Positions 34,515-45,922 of a stretch of DNA of 64,000 nt are shown here, in pieces. The stretch comes from Craterostigma plantagineum (lineage: Eukaryota > Streptophyta > Magnoliopsida > Lamiales > Linderniaceae). The position numbers and the translations under genes were made by a program. Each line of letters opens with the position of its first letter. The first letter of the stretch is position 1. Location of the stretch: positions 1-64,000 of the forward strand of contig JAPQWV010001372.1 of the NCBI GenBank assembly GCA_027422505.1. The letters run 5' to 3'. The notes beneath the pieces were generated by a model. That model was not told where the DNA came from and searched no databases. It worked only from the letters and a program-made list of their open reading frames with translations.

Positions 34515-36755
34515 ATGAAAATGATATTTCTAATCAAACCAAGCATGTTGTCTCTCCTCGCCCACCACCGCCGCGGCGCTTCTTTTCTCGGTCAGAAAGC
34601 ACTTATCCTCCGTCATCTCTCTACAACAACACAAACTCTAACAATCGAAACCTCCGTTCCCTTCACCACCCACAACCTCGATGCCCCCGTCTCGATCCGT
34701 GGAGACCACTTCCTCCGAGCTCCTCTCCTTTTTCCGAACGATGGCCCTCATGCGTCGTATGGAGATCGCCGCCGATTCATTGTACAAATCGAAGCTCATC
34801 CGCGGATTCTGTCACCTCTACGACGGGCAGGAGGCCGTCGCCGTCGGCATGGAAGCTGCTATTACTCGCAAAGACTGCGTAATCACGGCCTACAGAGACC
34901 ACTGTACCTTTTTGGCCCGGGGAGGCACTCTATTGGAGACCTTCGCTGAATTGATGGGGAGAATCGATGGGTGCTCTAAAGGGAAAGGTGGATCGATGCA
35001 TTTTTATCGGAAGGAAGGTGGGTTTTACGGTGGGCATGGGATTGTGGGAGCTCAGGTTCCACTCGGATGTGGGCTGGCTTTCGCTCAGAAGTATTCCAAG
35101 GATGAGAGCGTGACGTTTGCCATGTACGGAGATGGGGCGGCCAATCAAGGGCAGCTGTTCGAGGCATTGAATATGGCGGCTTTGTGGGATTTGCCTGCAA
35201 TCTTAGTCTGCGAGAATAATCACTGTAAGATTCTCGCTTTTTCTTTCTTTGTCCCCCCTCCCCCCCCTCATTTCGTGTTTTGTTGGATTAGATGAATGAA
35301 GGAGACTGTAGAGTTAATCAATTCGGGAAATCAGAGATTGGAGCAGATTTTGCGTGTGAATTGGTTGACTGTAATCTGATGACAAGCTTTCTCGGTTAAT
35401 TATCGATTTTTTAGGACAGAAGATTCATCTAGGTTGATTGCACTGTCTCTATAGTTCAAATATTTCTTGTAAGGTTAGAATCTGAGTGAATTGTCGAATA
35501 TTAGTCAGTCAGTGTTACACACATCATCCATGATATGGTCATCAAAAGGTTATTTTGATGGTGATTAATTGAATAGATTCATTCGGCTGCTGCTTTCAGA
35601 TGATTATGTTGTTGACAATGTTGTTGTTATCATTTTTTTCTGTACCTTGACATGCACTGTTTATTCTTTCATGCTATACCTGTCATGCTCATTTTTTCGG
35701 ATGGGAAAAACTGGAGAGAGCGACTCGATTCCCAGCTCTCAACTGACCCATAGATTTTTTCTTTGGTAACAACGATATGTAGATGGGATGGGAACAGCAG
35801 AATGGCGTGCTGCGAAAAGCCCAGCTTATTACAAGAGAGGAGATTATGCTCCTGGGTTGAAGGTGAGTTTGCATATTTTTGTGTTTCTCAATCATATGTA
35901 GGCGAAGCACATGTGGATTTATTCTTGCAAGGACAGGTGGATGGCATGGATGTCCTCGCAGTGAAGCAAGCATGCAAGTTTGCTAAGGAACACGCCCTTA
36001 AGAACGGACCCATTGTGAGTCTGTTTTGTTATTTCTTCTGGCTTATTTAATTTGAACGGCAATGCAGACAGACAGTAATTAGAAAAAAGAGTGGTGTTTA
36101 TGTAATGTCTAAGTCGGGCTATTGTCTTTTTATTTTTACAGATCCTTGAGATGGACACTTACAGGTATCACGGGCACTCTATGTCTGATCCTGGGAGCAC
36201 ATATCGTACTCGTGATGAGATCAGTGGTGTTAGACAGGTGCATATGATTTATCTGTTTTTTGCCGTATCTAAAATGATAAGATGGGCTTATTAACCCTAT
36301 GACATGATGATGATGATATATATTATGACACTGAATAGGACCGTGATCCAATTGAAAGGGTGAGAAAGCTGATATTAGCTCATGATCTAGCTACTGAAAA
36401 GGATCTGAAAGATACTGAGAAAGAAGTAAGGAAAGAGGTCGATGATGCCATCGCCAAGGCTAAGGTTGGTAATCAGAAAATTTTTTCAATGTGGAAAATT
36501 TATGGTTCTTACTGAGTAGTCACTCACTCAATTAACTCTCTCTTGATTGTGCAGGAGAGTGCCTTCCCTGATCCTTCTCAGCTATTCACTAACGTTTACG
36601 TCAAGGGCTTGGCAACTGAGGTGCCTTCCTTCTCATAACCTTTTCATCAGTCAATCAATTCTATTTATCAATGCCTTTATAATGAATGTCTAACGTATGA
36701 ATGAATGCAGTCATTTGGGGCAGATAGAAAGGAACTGAGGGTCACCCTTCCATGA
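34515..36755 (+). CDS. Mitochondrial pyruvate dehydrogenase E1-alpha
   Basis: E1-alpha, with E1-beta, decarboxylates pyruvate on thiamine diphosphate as the first step of the mitochondrial PDH complex. Exons: 34515-35224, 35783-35862, 35937-36014, 36142-36237, 36339-36464, 36555-36620 and 36711-36755. The start is at 34515, or more likely 34545 ([20 protein letters not shown]), which opens a basic mitochondrial presequence; length 389 or 399 aa. Core motifs: [54 protein letters not shown], and the thiamine motif [20 protein letters not shown] ending with CENN. The phosphorylation-loop region is [20 protein letters not shown]. The stop follows RVTLP. One base near 34683 is extra (or two missing); dropping it gives the expected DPPSRSVE join. 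All other exons are clean. Confidence 0.92.
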
Positions 36756-38788
36756 ATTGTGATATATGCCAGCTTGGCGTGGCCAATATTATAACAGCTT
36801 AGAATAGAATCTTGAAACCACCCTTCCCCTGTTTTTTTGGTATAGTTAAGTGGACTTGGATCCAAGACAAATAAGTGATTCATTACCGAGTTGAATTATC
36901 GCTTGGTAAGTGTTGATATCTTTCGGCGCGGTAGGCACCAAATGAATTGTGATATATATAACCTCATGTTCTTGTTAGCTTTTCTGTGTTCTACGCAAGA
37001 AGCCATTATTTACATGTCGTTGGCTTGTGGTTAGTTCTGCAATTCATTTGAATCCTTTTCTTCTGCCATTCATCCTATATTACCTAGCTAGATCCTTGAA
37101 AATCATGTAGAAATAATTCAAACCATAACCGCAAAATCATACCAAGTTAAAATTGGAGGAAAGAAAAGAACATAAAAATAGAAGGAAACACAAAATGCCT
37201 CAAAAGAGGAAAGCTTGTTCCACTTTTATTCTCACTTCTGATTTATTGACAGCAGACTGGTGATATACAGACAAAAAAACAACACATTTGCCTGACCTGT
37301 TTTCAGTGAGAATAGAGCCAATGGCACTTTGATAAAAACACGAATGCTTTTTTACTAATTAATATTGGTAATAATACCAACATTATTAGTAAAGTATGCT
37401 ATTGTCAGAGAATCCTAGGCTCTGAAACATCACTTAGTTAAAAATGTACTTTGGCTTTCCCGATCCTTCAGAATGCACAGTTAATATTCTCATCCTCCTT
37501 GTATTTCAACTCAACAATATGTGTTCTCTTATAAAAATAATTCACTAAGACGTAAATAATGACAAGAATAACTTGCATTTTCTAATTACGTAATTGTTTC
37601 CGAGTAATAAAGGGACAATAAATATCGATACTTGCCTAACATGGCAAGAAAAGGAAGCACGTGAGCACGTGGCAATCTCATTTCCAGCTGGCACACAATA
37701 CAAATCAATTTTATAAATTAAATTAGTTTAAACTTAAGTAATTATATTCGAAGCGATCAACATTATATTACTTGCCCAAACCAACCTTGTTCACAAAGCA
37801 AATAATATTCCTTGTCCATAGATAGTGTCCAACAAATAATCAATAACTAAAATTACATTGTAAATTAAATTTCCAAATCCTTTTTTTATTATTATGCGAT
37901 GACGAATGAGAATTCCTGCCTAAAATAAATAACCATCAATAATGTTTACCTACTAACTAATTATTGTGTTTAATTTAAACAATTTATAATTTTTAAAATC
38001 CATGTATAGTGCAACCACCTTAAGTATTATTACCAACTATACAACCAGACATGACGTATTTCTTATCGTAATGGTGGTCCACGTATCTAGCGAGAACCAA
38101 ACTTTCTTTTTAAATACTTATAATTATCATGTTATTATATTTTCTTAATGTCGAAGCTTCATGAGATCGCGTCTACTTCAGCCGATTGATATTCTTTTTT
38201 AAATAAAAGAAATAGATACAGCACCCCATACTTCCATTTTATTTCAAAGCATCAAACAATAATCCGACTTATCCAATATTTATTAAATAGCAATCTTTGA
38301 TATGCATATAATCATAACTTTATCTTTTTAAAATTTAATAGAGTTGTATAAAAAAAACGTACAGATACATGGCAAAATTAAAAGACAAGTCAAACAGCAA
38401 TTTTCACAAAACACGCTAATTTCTTTAAAAAAAAACACGTTGGAGATTTGTCAACTTTGACCAAAGACCGACTAAATAATTTTCAAAACCCAAAATTCAT
38501 CTACGGTAATAAAGTTAAGACAATAAATTTGATAATTAACTAATTATTACTACCTTCCTTCCTTCCTTCCTACCTAATTCACGCTGTAATAGAAAAAAGT
38601 GACCGAAACGCGTCTTTTTCGTCAAATCAGAATCACAAAACTTTTTAACTACGATTAAAAATGTAATTACATTACAAACATGTACCCTTGTTTACATTCC
38701 ATTGACTCGTCTGTATATACATATATAAATAAATACATACACACTCGCACAGTGTGTTCATCCATTCACATTCCAACCCTCAAACGAA
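36756..38788. other. AT-rich spacer before GATL gene
   Basis: No gene is visible over 2 kb. The left part is the PDH 3' flank; the right end holds the GATL promoter. The middle is A/T-rich with short CTTCC repeats at ~38555-38570. Nothing else stands out. Confidence 0.45.
38722..38730 (+). promoter_or_regulatory. TATA box of the GATL gene
   Basis: TATATAAAT lies 66 bp upstream of the start codon at 38789, in a 5' leader with no earlier ATG in frame. Spacing is short but acceptable for a plant gene with a short leader. Confidence 0.45.
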
Positions 38789-39843
38789 ATGGTTCTTCTT
38801 CCCCATCCGGCGACCTCCGCCGTCGGATTCTTCTTCTTCATCGTCCTCCTCCTATCCTCGCCGTCGATCTCCTACGGCACCCGTACGACACCACAAGACC
38901 ACCACCGCCACATCGGATTCTCCGAAGCACCTCAATACCGCAACAGCCCACAAGAATGCCCACTTGGCGGCGACCCCCAATTCGTCCACGTGGCCATGAC
39001 CCTCGACTCCGAGTACCTCCGCGGCTCACTCGCCGCCGTCCACTCCGTCCTCCGACACGCCACCTGCCCGGAGAACGTATTCTTCCACTTCGTCGCAGCC
39101 GAGTTCGACCCGAACAGCAGCCCGCGCATCCTGACCCGATTGGTCCGCTCGGTTTTCCCGTCGCTGAGCTTCAAGGTGTACATTTTCCGGGAAGACGCCG
39201 TCATGAACCTGATCTCTCCGTCGGTCCGGTCGGCGCTGGAAAACCCGCTGAACTACGCCCGAAACTACCTCGGAGACATCTTGGACCGGTCCGTGGATCG
39301 GGTCATCTACCTCGACTCGGATCTCATCCTGGTCGACGACGTGAAAAAGCTCTGGGAAGTCGAGATCTCCGGCGGGAGAATCATCGCCGCCCCGAGTACT
39401 GCCACGCCAACTTCACCAAGTACTTCACCGACGCATTCTGGTCCGACCCGAGACTGACCCGGACATTCGGGTCGAGAAGGCCTTGCTACTTCAACACGGG
39501 CGTGATGGTGATGGATCTGGCGAAGTGGAGAGAGGGGCATTTTAGGGAGAGGATAGAGAGGTGGATGGAGGTGCAGAGGAAGACGAGGATCTACGAGCTC
39601 GGCTCTCTCCCGCCGTTCTTGCTGGTGTTCGCCGGCAATGTGGAGGCCATCGACCACCGTTGGAACCAGCACGGGCTCGGCGGAGACAACGTGGCAGGTT
39701 CTTGCAGGGCGATGCACCGTGGTCCAGTGAGCCTGATGCACTGGAGCGGAAAGGGGAAGCCCTGGCTTAGGCTCGATCAGAAGAGGCCTTGTCCCTTGGA
39801 TCATCTATGGGAGCCCTACGATCTCATGATGAAAACTAACTAG
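38789..39843 (+). CDS. GATL: GATL-type GT8 glycosyltransferase
   Basis: Galacturonosyltransferase-like proteins are GT8 enzymes of pectin/xylan wall synthesis in the Golgi. The gene has no intron, as is usual for GATLs. The N-terminus has a hydrophobic signal ([19 protein letters not shown]). Family motifs follow: [40 protein letters not shown], then [12 protein letters not shown] holding the metal-binding DxD near residue 175. Next come [62 protein letters not shown] and the C-terminal DHLWEPYDL. The frame slips once at 39390-39393, where a C run appears one base short (GCCGCCCCGAG; expected [10 protein letters not shown]). Restoring one base gives 351 aa, the normal GATL length. GC content is much higher than flanking DNA. 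Confidence 0.88.
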
Positions 39844-40268
39844 GTGCTGGGATGTTCTTACCGATTAAATTTATGTAGAGATCAAATTTGTTGTTAGTTA
39901 GAGAGGATTCATTTGATTGATTTTATTCTATTCAGGTTCCTTTCCTTTCATTGTAGGAGCCAAGTTTTGGTTATTTGTTTGGTTGCTGTAACATTGCACT
40001 TGTTCTTCAACTTGTATTCTTGATTGATCGATCCTTTTGAGTTTTGATGATCGTAATGCAACGTGGAAGCTAAGAAAACAAAAATTGGGCCAAGTAAAGT
40101 AGCCGTTTTCTCTTTGGTTCAAAGCAAATGACAATCATTCCTGAGAAATGTAAAGAATATTAATTAATAAACTTGAGCAAAACAAAAGGACATTTGAAAA
40201 GAAATCAAACAACATGCTTCAAATCAGTATATGTATGTACGTACGAGGAGCTCTCAACAACAAGAAGT
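39844..40268. other. Convergent spacer between GATL and formin
   Basis: About 425 bp between two stop codons, with the 3' ends of the plus-strand GATL and minus-strand formin genes facing each other. AT-rich; no structure noted. Confidence 0.45.
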
Positions 40269-41670
40269 TCAATCATGTCTCTCCTCTGCTGAATTATCAT
40301 CGTCGTCGTTCTCATCACTCGACATGAAATTAGGAGGCAGTTTAGGGAATCGAAAGACCCTCGGCGAAGAAGACGATCCACCAACAGCCAAGGAAGTCGT
40401 CGTAGATTTTCGCTTCTGCTGTACATCTCTCGATATGTCTATACAAACTCGATCCACCATTTCCAAGAAATCTCTAACTACCACAAACAGTTGCAGTGGA
40501 TTCGCATTCTTTTCCTTCCAACTTCCCGTCTGGTAATAATCAGTCGTCTTCTTCACCAGCTCCATGATTCTCCCTCGCTCCTCCTTTACAGCTTTGGCTT
40601 CCACCTCCGCCGAATCGAGGAAGCCTCTCATCTCAGCTGCAAATCCCCCGTTGCTATCATCTCCACATTGCTGATCTACCGTTCTCCGTGTTTCAATCAC
40701 CTGCTGTTCTAGAGCTGAGCATGTGTGGAAGATAACGTCGTAGTTCAAACTCGCTGCTTTCTTCACGTTAGAGAACTCCGTGCTCAACCCACCAATCACG
40801 GGCAAGCCAAGCTTCATGTATTCTCTTTCTTGATCATCTTTTGAAGCAGAACACCGGCTGTCCGATTTTTCGCTGTCTGCATCGCTGCTTGTCCTGCTTA
40901 AGCTGCGATTTCTGCTAAGAACGCATCGCTTCCCTTCTGCTCTGACGACTTCTTGAACCACGAACTGAAGAAGAGTCGTCTTGCCATCCGTGCTCTTAAC
41001 GTCGGACAACTTCCTCAGAGCGTTAAGGTTGAATGCTTGCGCGTTTCCCCTCGAAGTCCCTGCGTTCAGTCTATTCCCAGCTTTTAGCACTGCTTCCAAT
41101 AGTTTCAAGAACATCCCCCGCGTTCTTAGCTCGTTGCAGGCTGATTCGAGCGTCTTCAGAGATCCTCTGACGTTCGAAACCTCTGCATCGTAGTTCGATC
41201 TGAAAAGCATGGCGTTGAAACGTTCGAAAGCAGAGGGGACGGCCTTGAGGACGTGATATATGAAAGACTCTGCGTCTGCCAGCCTCGTGGGGTCGCCGTT
41301 GAAGGCAAGGATCCGAGACTGTTCTTCTTCCGTTGGTGAGATTCTGGCGAGCTTCTCTAGTGCGTCTGGGTTCAGTCCACGACCCTCCGTTAGCGCATCG
41401 ATGATCTCCTTGCGTGTGACTCCTAGAGACTTGACGACGATTGCTGTGTTCTGAGATTTGCGTGTTTCGAGGATGAAGACTTGCGATTGAGGAGGAGGAA
41501 TGGGTTTATTATTCCGATCATCATCTGTTAAAGCACTGTCTGTTTTGGGGGATTTTCTGTTTGTAGCTACGTAGCCAAAGAGTGCTTCCATTAAATCACC
41601 ATCAAACCTGCATTCATTCAAAAATCACATTCGAGATCAAAGGAGGGGAATAGGATTGGCGATTAATCAA

Positions 41671-43619
41671 ATTCATAATCGATCAAATGGCTTACTTGAA
41701 AGAGCCATTGTCGATTTTGTCCCAAACCATGGAGTGATTAGCATTTGGATTCACTTTGTCCCAATGCAGTGGCTTGAGCTTAGCTCGTTCTTCCTTCCCT
41801 TTACTCGTCGAACTCCCTTCTCCTCCCGGTGAAGACGGCGCCAGGGATTTCACAGATTGAGCCGATGATGAGCCGCCGGCAGGTGGTGGTCGTGGAGGCG
41901 GCGGCGCCGGTGGAGAAGCACGGCTATTTGGTGGAGGAGGCGGAGGAGGGGGTGGACCTGACGAATTAGGGTTTTCGTCAGACGGCTGTTGTGGATTGGG
42001 GGAAATTCGACCACCACCCATGGGCACCGCCTCAAATCTCTGCGGTGGAAGAAGGCTGTCCTTGGACGGCTGTGGATCGACTGATTTATCCTTTGTTGGC
42101 ACCGCCGCAAGTTGCTGCTGCGGCGGCGGCGGTGGGTTGTCATTAGACTGCTGTCGAGTGAGAACCGTCCCCAATTGAAGCTGCTGCTGCGGCGGCGGCG
42201 GCGGTGGGTTTACTATTCTGCCATTCCGCTCCGCCTCAAACCTCCTCCCCGTCGGCGGCGGCAGAGGCGGTTTTACATTTTTATCCTCCTCCTCAACCTT
42301 GGCGCCGCCGCCGTATGAAAACGAAGGCGCCTTTTCAATAATATCAGCATCTTCACTTTCAACGACAGCCCAAACAGGACTCTGAGAAGTCGAAGACATT
42401 CCTCTGAGCAAAGGAATTCCCTGATTCACAGTTGGCTTACTATCAGACACGACAATCCTCTTCTCCTCTTCTCTCTGCTCCTCCTCCTTCAAGTTCTTGT
42501 AAGAATTACGTCTCTTGAAACCAATGTTGTAAAATACGGCTAGGCGGCCGCCTAGGCGCCGCCTAGGCGCTAATCGGCGCCCGCCGCCGCGAATAAGGCC
42601 TAATCGCCCGCCTAAAATGGCCAGACCGAGTAATCGCCGAACAGGCCGAGTAATCGGCGCACAAGCCGATTTTCGGGCCGCCTAGACGCTGACTAGGCGG
42701 ACTGAGGCATATAGTTAGTATTTTAATGACCAAAAGCCCACTAATCAAGCCCGTTAAATATTATACTAAAACAAGAGCCCACCAATGGTAGACTGCTTTT
42801 GCAAACTGTGATTGTAGCGTTAATGAGTAAGCATATATATAGGAGATGTTTCACGCTTCTTTGTCCAAAGGAATCGGTGTGGGACAGCAAACAAATACTC
42901 ATATTATTACATATTTACACTACACTGTACACTCTATCGATATATCCTTTGAAAAGGAAAACAGAAATAAAATATGATATTATCATTACGAATTAATTGT
43001 ACATTTAAGGAAAACAACTTCATTTATTTTCAGTCATATAAATATTATGTCATACACAATTTGTCTAAGAAAACTCCTGGAATATTAAAACAAACTTATC
43101 TATTTTATTTATTAATTCAAGAGAGATTGTTACATTTGGTTAAAATATTATATAGAAAATAGGATAACTTAGTCCGACATCATACTTAAAACGTTATTTT
43201 TGTACTAACATTATTATGTTGCATTGTTGTGATTGATATTATTTATTTTAAATGTTTGGATAAATTGATACATATTTACTTTGATGAAAATATTTGCATA
43301 TTTGATCTTAGAAAAATAATAATGAAAAATATGTACACCGTTTAATTTCCGCTAGAAACCGCCTAGGCCCCGCCTAGACCGTCTAGGCGCTAGGCCCCCC
43401 TCGGGCGCCCGACTAGCGCCTAGCGTATTTTACAACATTGCTTGAAACTAAAACTCTTCCTATTCCTATCCTCTCCTCCTCCTTCCAATTCTTCCAATAC
43501 AAAACATCCAAACCATTCTCGTCCACAATCAAACCTTTGATATTACCTTCGAACCTCAGGAAGTTGCCGTCTGCAAGATTATTCCCACCCATCTGTGAGC
43601 AACAGCGCTGGTACTTCCA
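41671..43619. repeat. Formin tandem duplication, unit 1
   Basis: Unit 1 runs from the intron 1 start (ATTCATAATCGATCAAATGG) through the FH1-coding exon, the hAT-type insert, and ~180 bp of upstream exon ending GCGCTGGTACTTCCA. It is repeated at 43641-45577 (offset ~1,970). This unit keeps the FH1 exon frame open. The outer end at 43619 is followed by ~21 bp of unmatched filler. Confidence 0.9.
42522..43440. mobile_element. Non-autonomous hAT element in formin, copy 1
   Basis: This 919-bp element has terminal inverted repeats of 17 bp (CAATGTTGTAAAATACG and its reverse complement). It is flanked by the 8-bp target duplication CTTGAAAC at 42514-42521 and 43441-43448, the hAT hallmark. Both ends carry many subterminal CTAGGCG/CGCCTAG motifs; the middle is AT-rich with no transposase. 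It lies in formin coding sequence, after the codons for SFSFK. Confidence 0.93.
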
Positions 43620-43640
43620 AGTTTATTCCCACCCTTTGAT

Positions 43641-45577
43641 ATTCATAATCGATCAAATGGCTTACTTGAAAGAGCCATTGTCGATTTTGTCCAAACCATG
43701 GAGTGATTAGCATTTGGATTCACTTTGTCCCAATGCAGTGGCTTGAGCTTAGCTCGTTCTTCCTTCCCTTTACTCGTCGAACTCCCTTCTCCTCCCGGTG
43801 AAGACGGCGCCAGGGATTTCACAGATTGAGCGATGATGAGCCGGTGGTCGTGGAGGCGGCGCGCCGGTGGAGAAGCACGGCTATTTGGTGGAGGAGGCGG
43901 AGAGGGGGTGGACCTGACGAATTAGGGTTTTCGTCAGACGGCTGTTGTGGATTGGGGGAAATTCGACCACCACCCATGGGCACCGCCTCAAATCTCTGCG
44001 GTGGAAGAAGGCTGTCCTTGGACGGCTGTGGATCGACTGATTTATCCTTTGTTGGCACCGCCGCAAGTTGCTGCTGGGCGGCGGCGGTGGGTTGTCATTA
44101 GACTGCTGTCGAGTGAGAACCGTCCCCAATTGAAGCTGCTGCTGCGGCGGCGGCGGCGGTGGGTTTACTATTCTGCCATTCCGCTCCGCCTCAAACCTCC
44201 TCCCCGTCGGCGGCGGCAGAGGCGGTTTTACATTTTTATCCTCCTCCTCAACCTTGGCCCGCCGCCGTATGAAAACGAAGGCGCCTTTTCAATAATATCA
44301 GCATCTTCACTTCACGACAGCCCAAACAGGACTCTGAGAAGTCGAAGACATTCCTCTGAGCAAAGGAATTCCCTGATTCACAGTTGGCTTACTATCAGAC
44401 ACGACAATCCTCTTCTCCTCTTCTCTCTGCTCCTCCTCCTTCAAGTTCTTGTAAGAATTACGTCTCTTGAAACCAATGTTGTAAAATACGGCCTAGGCGG
44501 CCGCCTAGGCGCCGCCTAGGCGCTAATCGGCGCCCGCCGCCGCGAATAAGGCCTAATCGCCCGCCTAAAATGGCCAGACCGAGTAATCGCCGAACAGGCC
44601 GAGTAATCGGCGCACAAGCCGATTTTCGGGCCGCCTAGACGCTGACTAGGCGGACTGAGGCATATTAGTTTAGTATTTTAATGACCAAAAGCCCACTAAT
44701 CAAGCCCGTTAAATATTATACTAAAACAAGAGCCCACCAATGGTAGACTGCTTTTGCAAACTGTGATTGTAGCGTTAATGAGTAAGCATATATATAGGAG
44801 ATGTTTCACGCTTCTTTGTCCAAAGGAATCGGTGTGGGACAGCAAACAAATACTCATATTATTACATATTTACACTACACTGTACACTCTATCGATATAT
44901 CCTTTGAAAAGGAAAACAGAAATAAAATATGATATTATCATTACGAATTAATTGTACATTTAAGGAAAACAACTTCATTTATTTTCAGTCATATAAATAT
45001 TATGTCATACACAATTTTGTCTAAGAAAACTCCTGGAATATTAAAACAAACTTATCTATTTTATTTATTAATTCAAGAGAGATTGTTACATTTGGTTAAA
45101 ATATTATATAGAAAATAGGATAACTTAGTCCGACATCATACTTAAAACGTTATTTTGTACTAACATTATTATGTTGCATTGTTGTGATTGATATTATTTA
45201 TTTTAAATGTTTGGATAAATTTGATACATATTTACTTTGATGAAAATATTTGCATATTTGATCTTAGAAAAATAATAATGAAAATATGTACACCGTTTAA
45301 TTTCCGCCTAGAAACCGCCTAGGCCCCGCCTAGACCGTCTAGGCGCTAGGCCCCCCTCGGGCGCCCGACTAGCGCCTAGCGTATTTTACAACATTGCTTG
45401 AAACTAAAACTCTTCCTATTCCTATCCTCTCCTCCTCCTTCCAAATTCTTCCAATACAAAACATCCAAACCATTCTCGTCCACAATCAAACCTTTGATAT
45501 TACCTTCGAACCTCAGGAAGTTGCCGTCTGCAAGATTATTCCCACCCATCTGTGGAGCAACAGCGCTGGTACTTCCA
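43641..45577. repeat. Formin tandem duplication, unit 2
   Basis: Unit 2 repeats unit 1, but its FH1-coding part is ~18 bp shorter. Many small losses occur in GC-rich runs, e.g. GGCGGCGCGCCGG against GGCGGCGGCGCCGG, and a gap in the CCGCCGGCAGG stretch near 43835. Its FH1 frame is broken. Beyond 45577 the sequence continues into unique N-terminal formin exon, so this unit adjoins the true 5' end of the gene. Confidence 0.9.
44474..45396. mobile_element. Non-autonomous hAT element in formin, copy 2
   Basis: This 923-bp element is nearly identical to copy 1, with the same 17-bp ends and the same CTTGAAAC duplication (44466-44473, 45397-45404). Shared target site and flanks show it was copied with the surrounding exon, not inserted a second time. 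Differences from copy 1 are mainly single bases in homopolymers. Confidence 0.93.
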
Positions 45578-45922
45578 CCATTGTCACTCCCTCGCTTTCT
45601 CCTTCGCGAGTACGCTAAGAGGACGAAGAGGAGAAGCCCACATAAGGCCAAGGTACTTGCTGCTGTGATGCCAATGGCTTTTCCCACTGCAGACTTGGTC
45701 GTCGAAGATTTACTACTTTGTGGAGTAATGCCTTCAAGCGAGGGATATCAGGTGGTGCCGGCGGCCGTGGAACGATCTGCTGAGGTGGTGGAGGAGGAGT
45801 TGATGAAGAAGAAGACGGATAGAAAACTTCGATGTTCTGTGGAGAATAATCTGATTGGAGCAGCACCTAGAAACTATTAGCAGAAGAACGAACAAGGAGA
45901 GATTAAGGTTTTCCCTAGTCAT

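Larger units (their letters stand above)
40269..45922 (-). pseudogene. Class I formin (FH4/FH8-like), interrupted
   Basis: Class I plant formins are membrane-anchored actin nucleators. The order on the minus strand is as follows. A signal peptide (MTRENLNLSLFVLLLIVS, from 45922) precedes YSPQNIEVFYPSSSSS and a proline-rich stretch. A membrane segment (GITAASTLALCGLLLFVLLA) and ENGLDVLYWKNL come next. After RKSFSFK the gene is interrupted. It resumes as [14 protein letters not shown] in an intact stretch (42513-41696) with the proline-rich FH1 and [11 protein letters not shown]. The FH2 domain fills 41607-40269 ([61 protein letters not shown]). Two near-identical hAT-type inserts (42522-43440, 44474-45396) and a tandem duplication of ~1.95 kb lie inside the first exon. 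Two extra frame slips occur near 45865 and 45755. Unless the inserts are removed in RNA, no full protein results. Paralogues I recall: Arabidopsis FH8 and FH4. Confidence 0.85.

Noticed and set aside
38680..39400. First part of the 387-codon frame overlapping the GATL gene
   Set aside because: Arg/Pro-rich shadow; only its 3' part (after ~39393) is real GATL, reached by a one-base slip.
39307..39804. 165-codon minus-strand frame opposite GATL
   Set aside because: Antisense shadow of GC-rich coding DNA.
43947..44519. 190-codon plus-strand frame in the formin duplication
   Set aside because: Reverse of proline-rich FH1 codons running into the transposon end; no domain.
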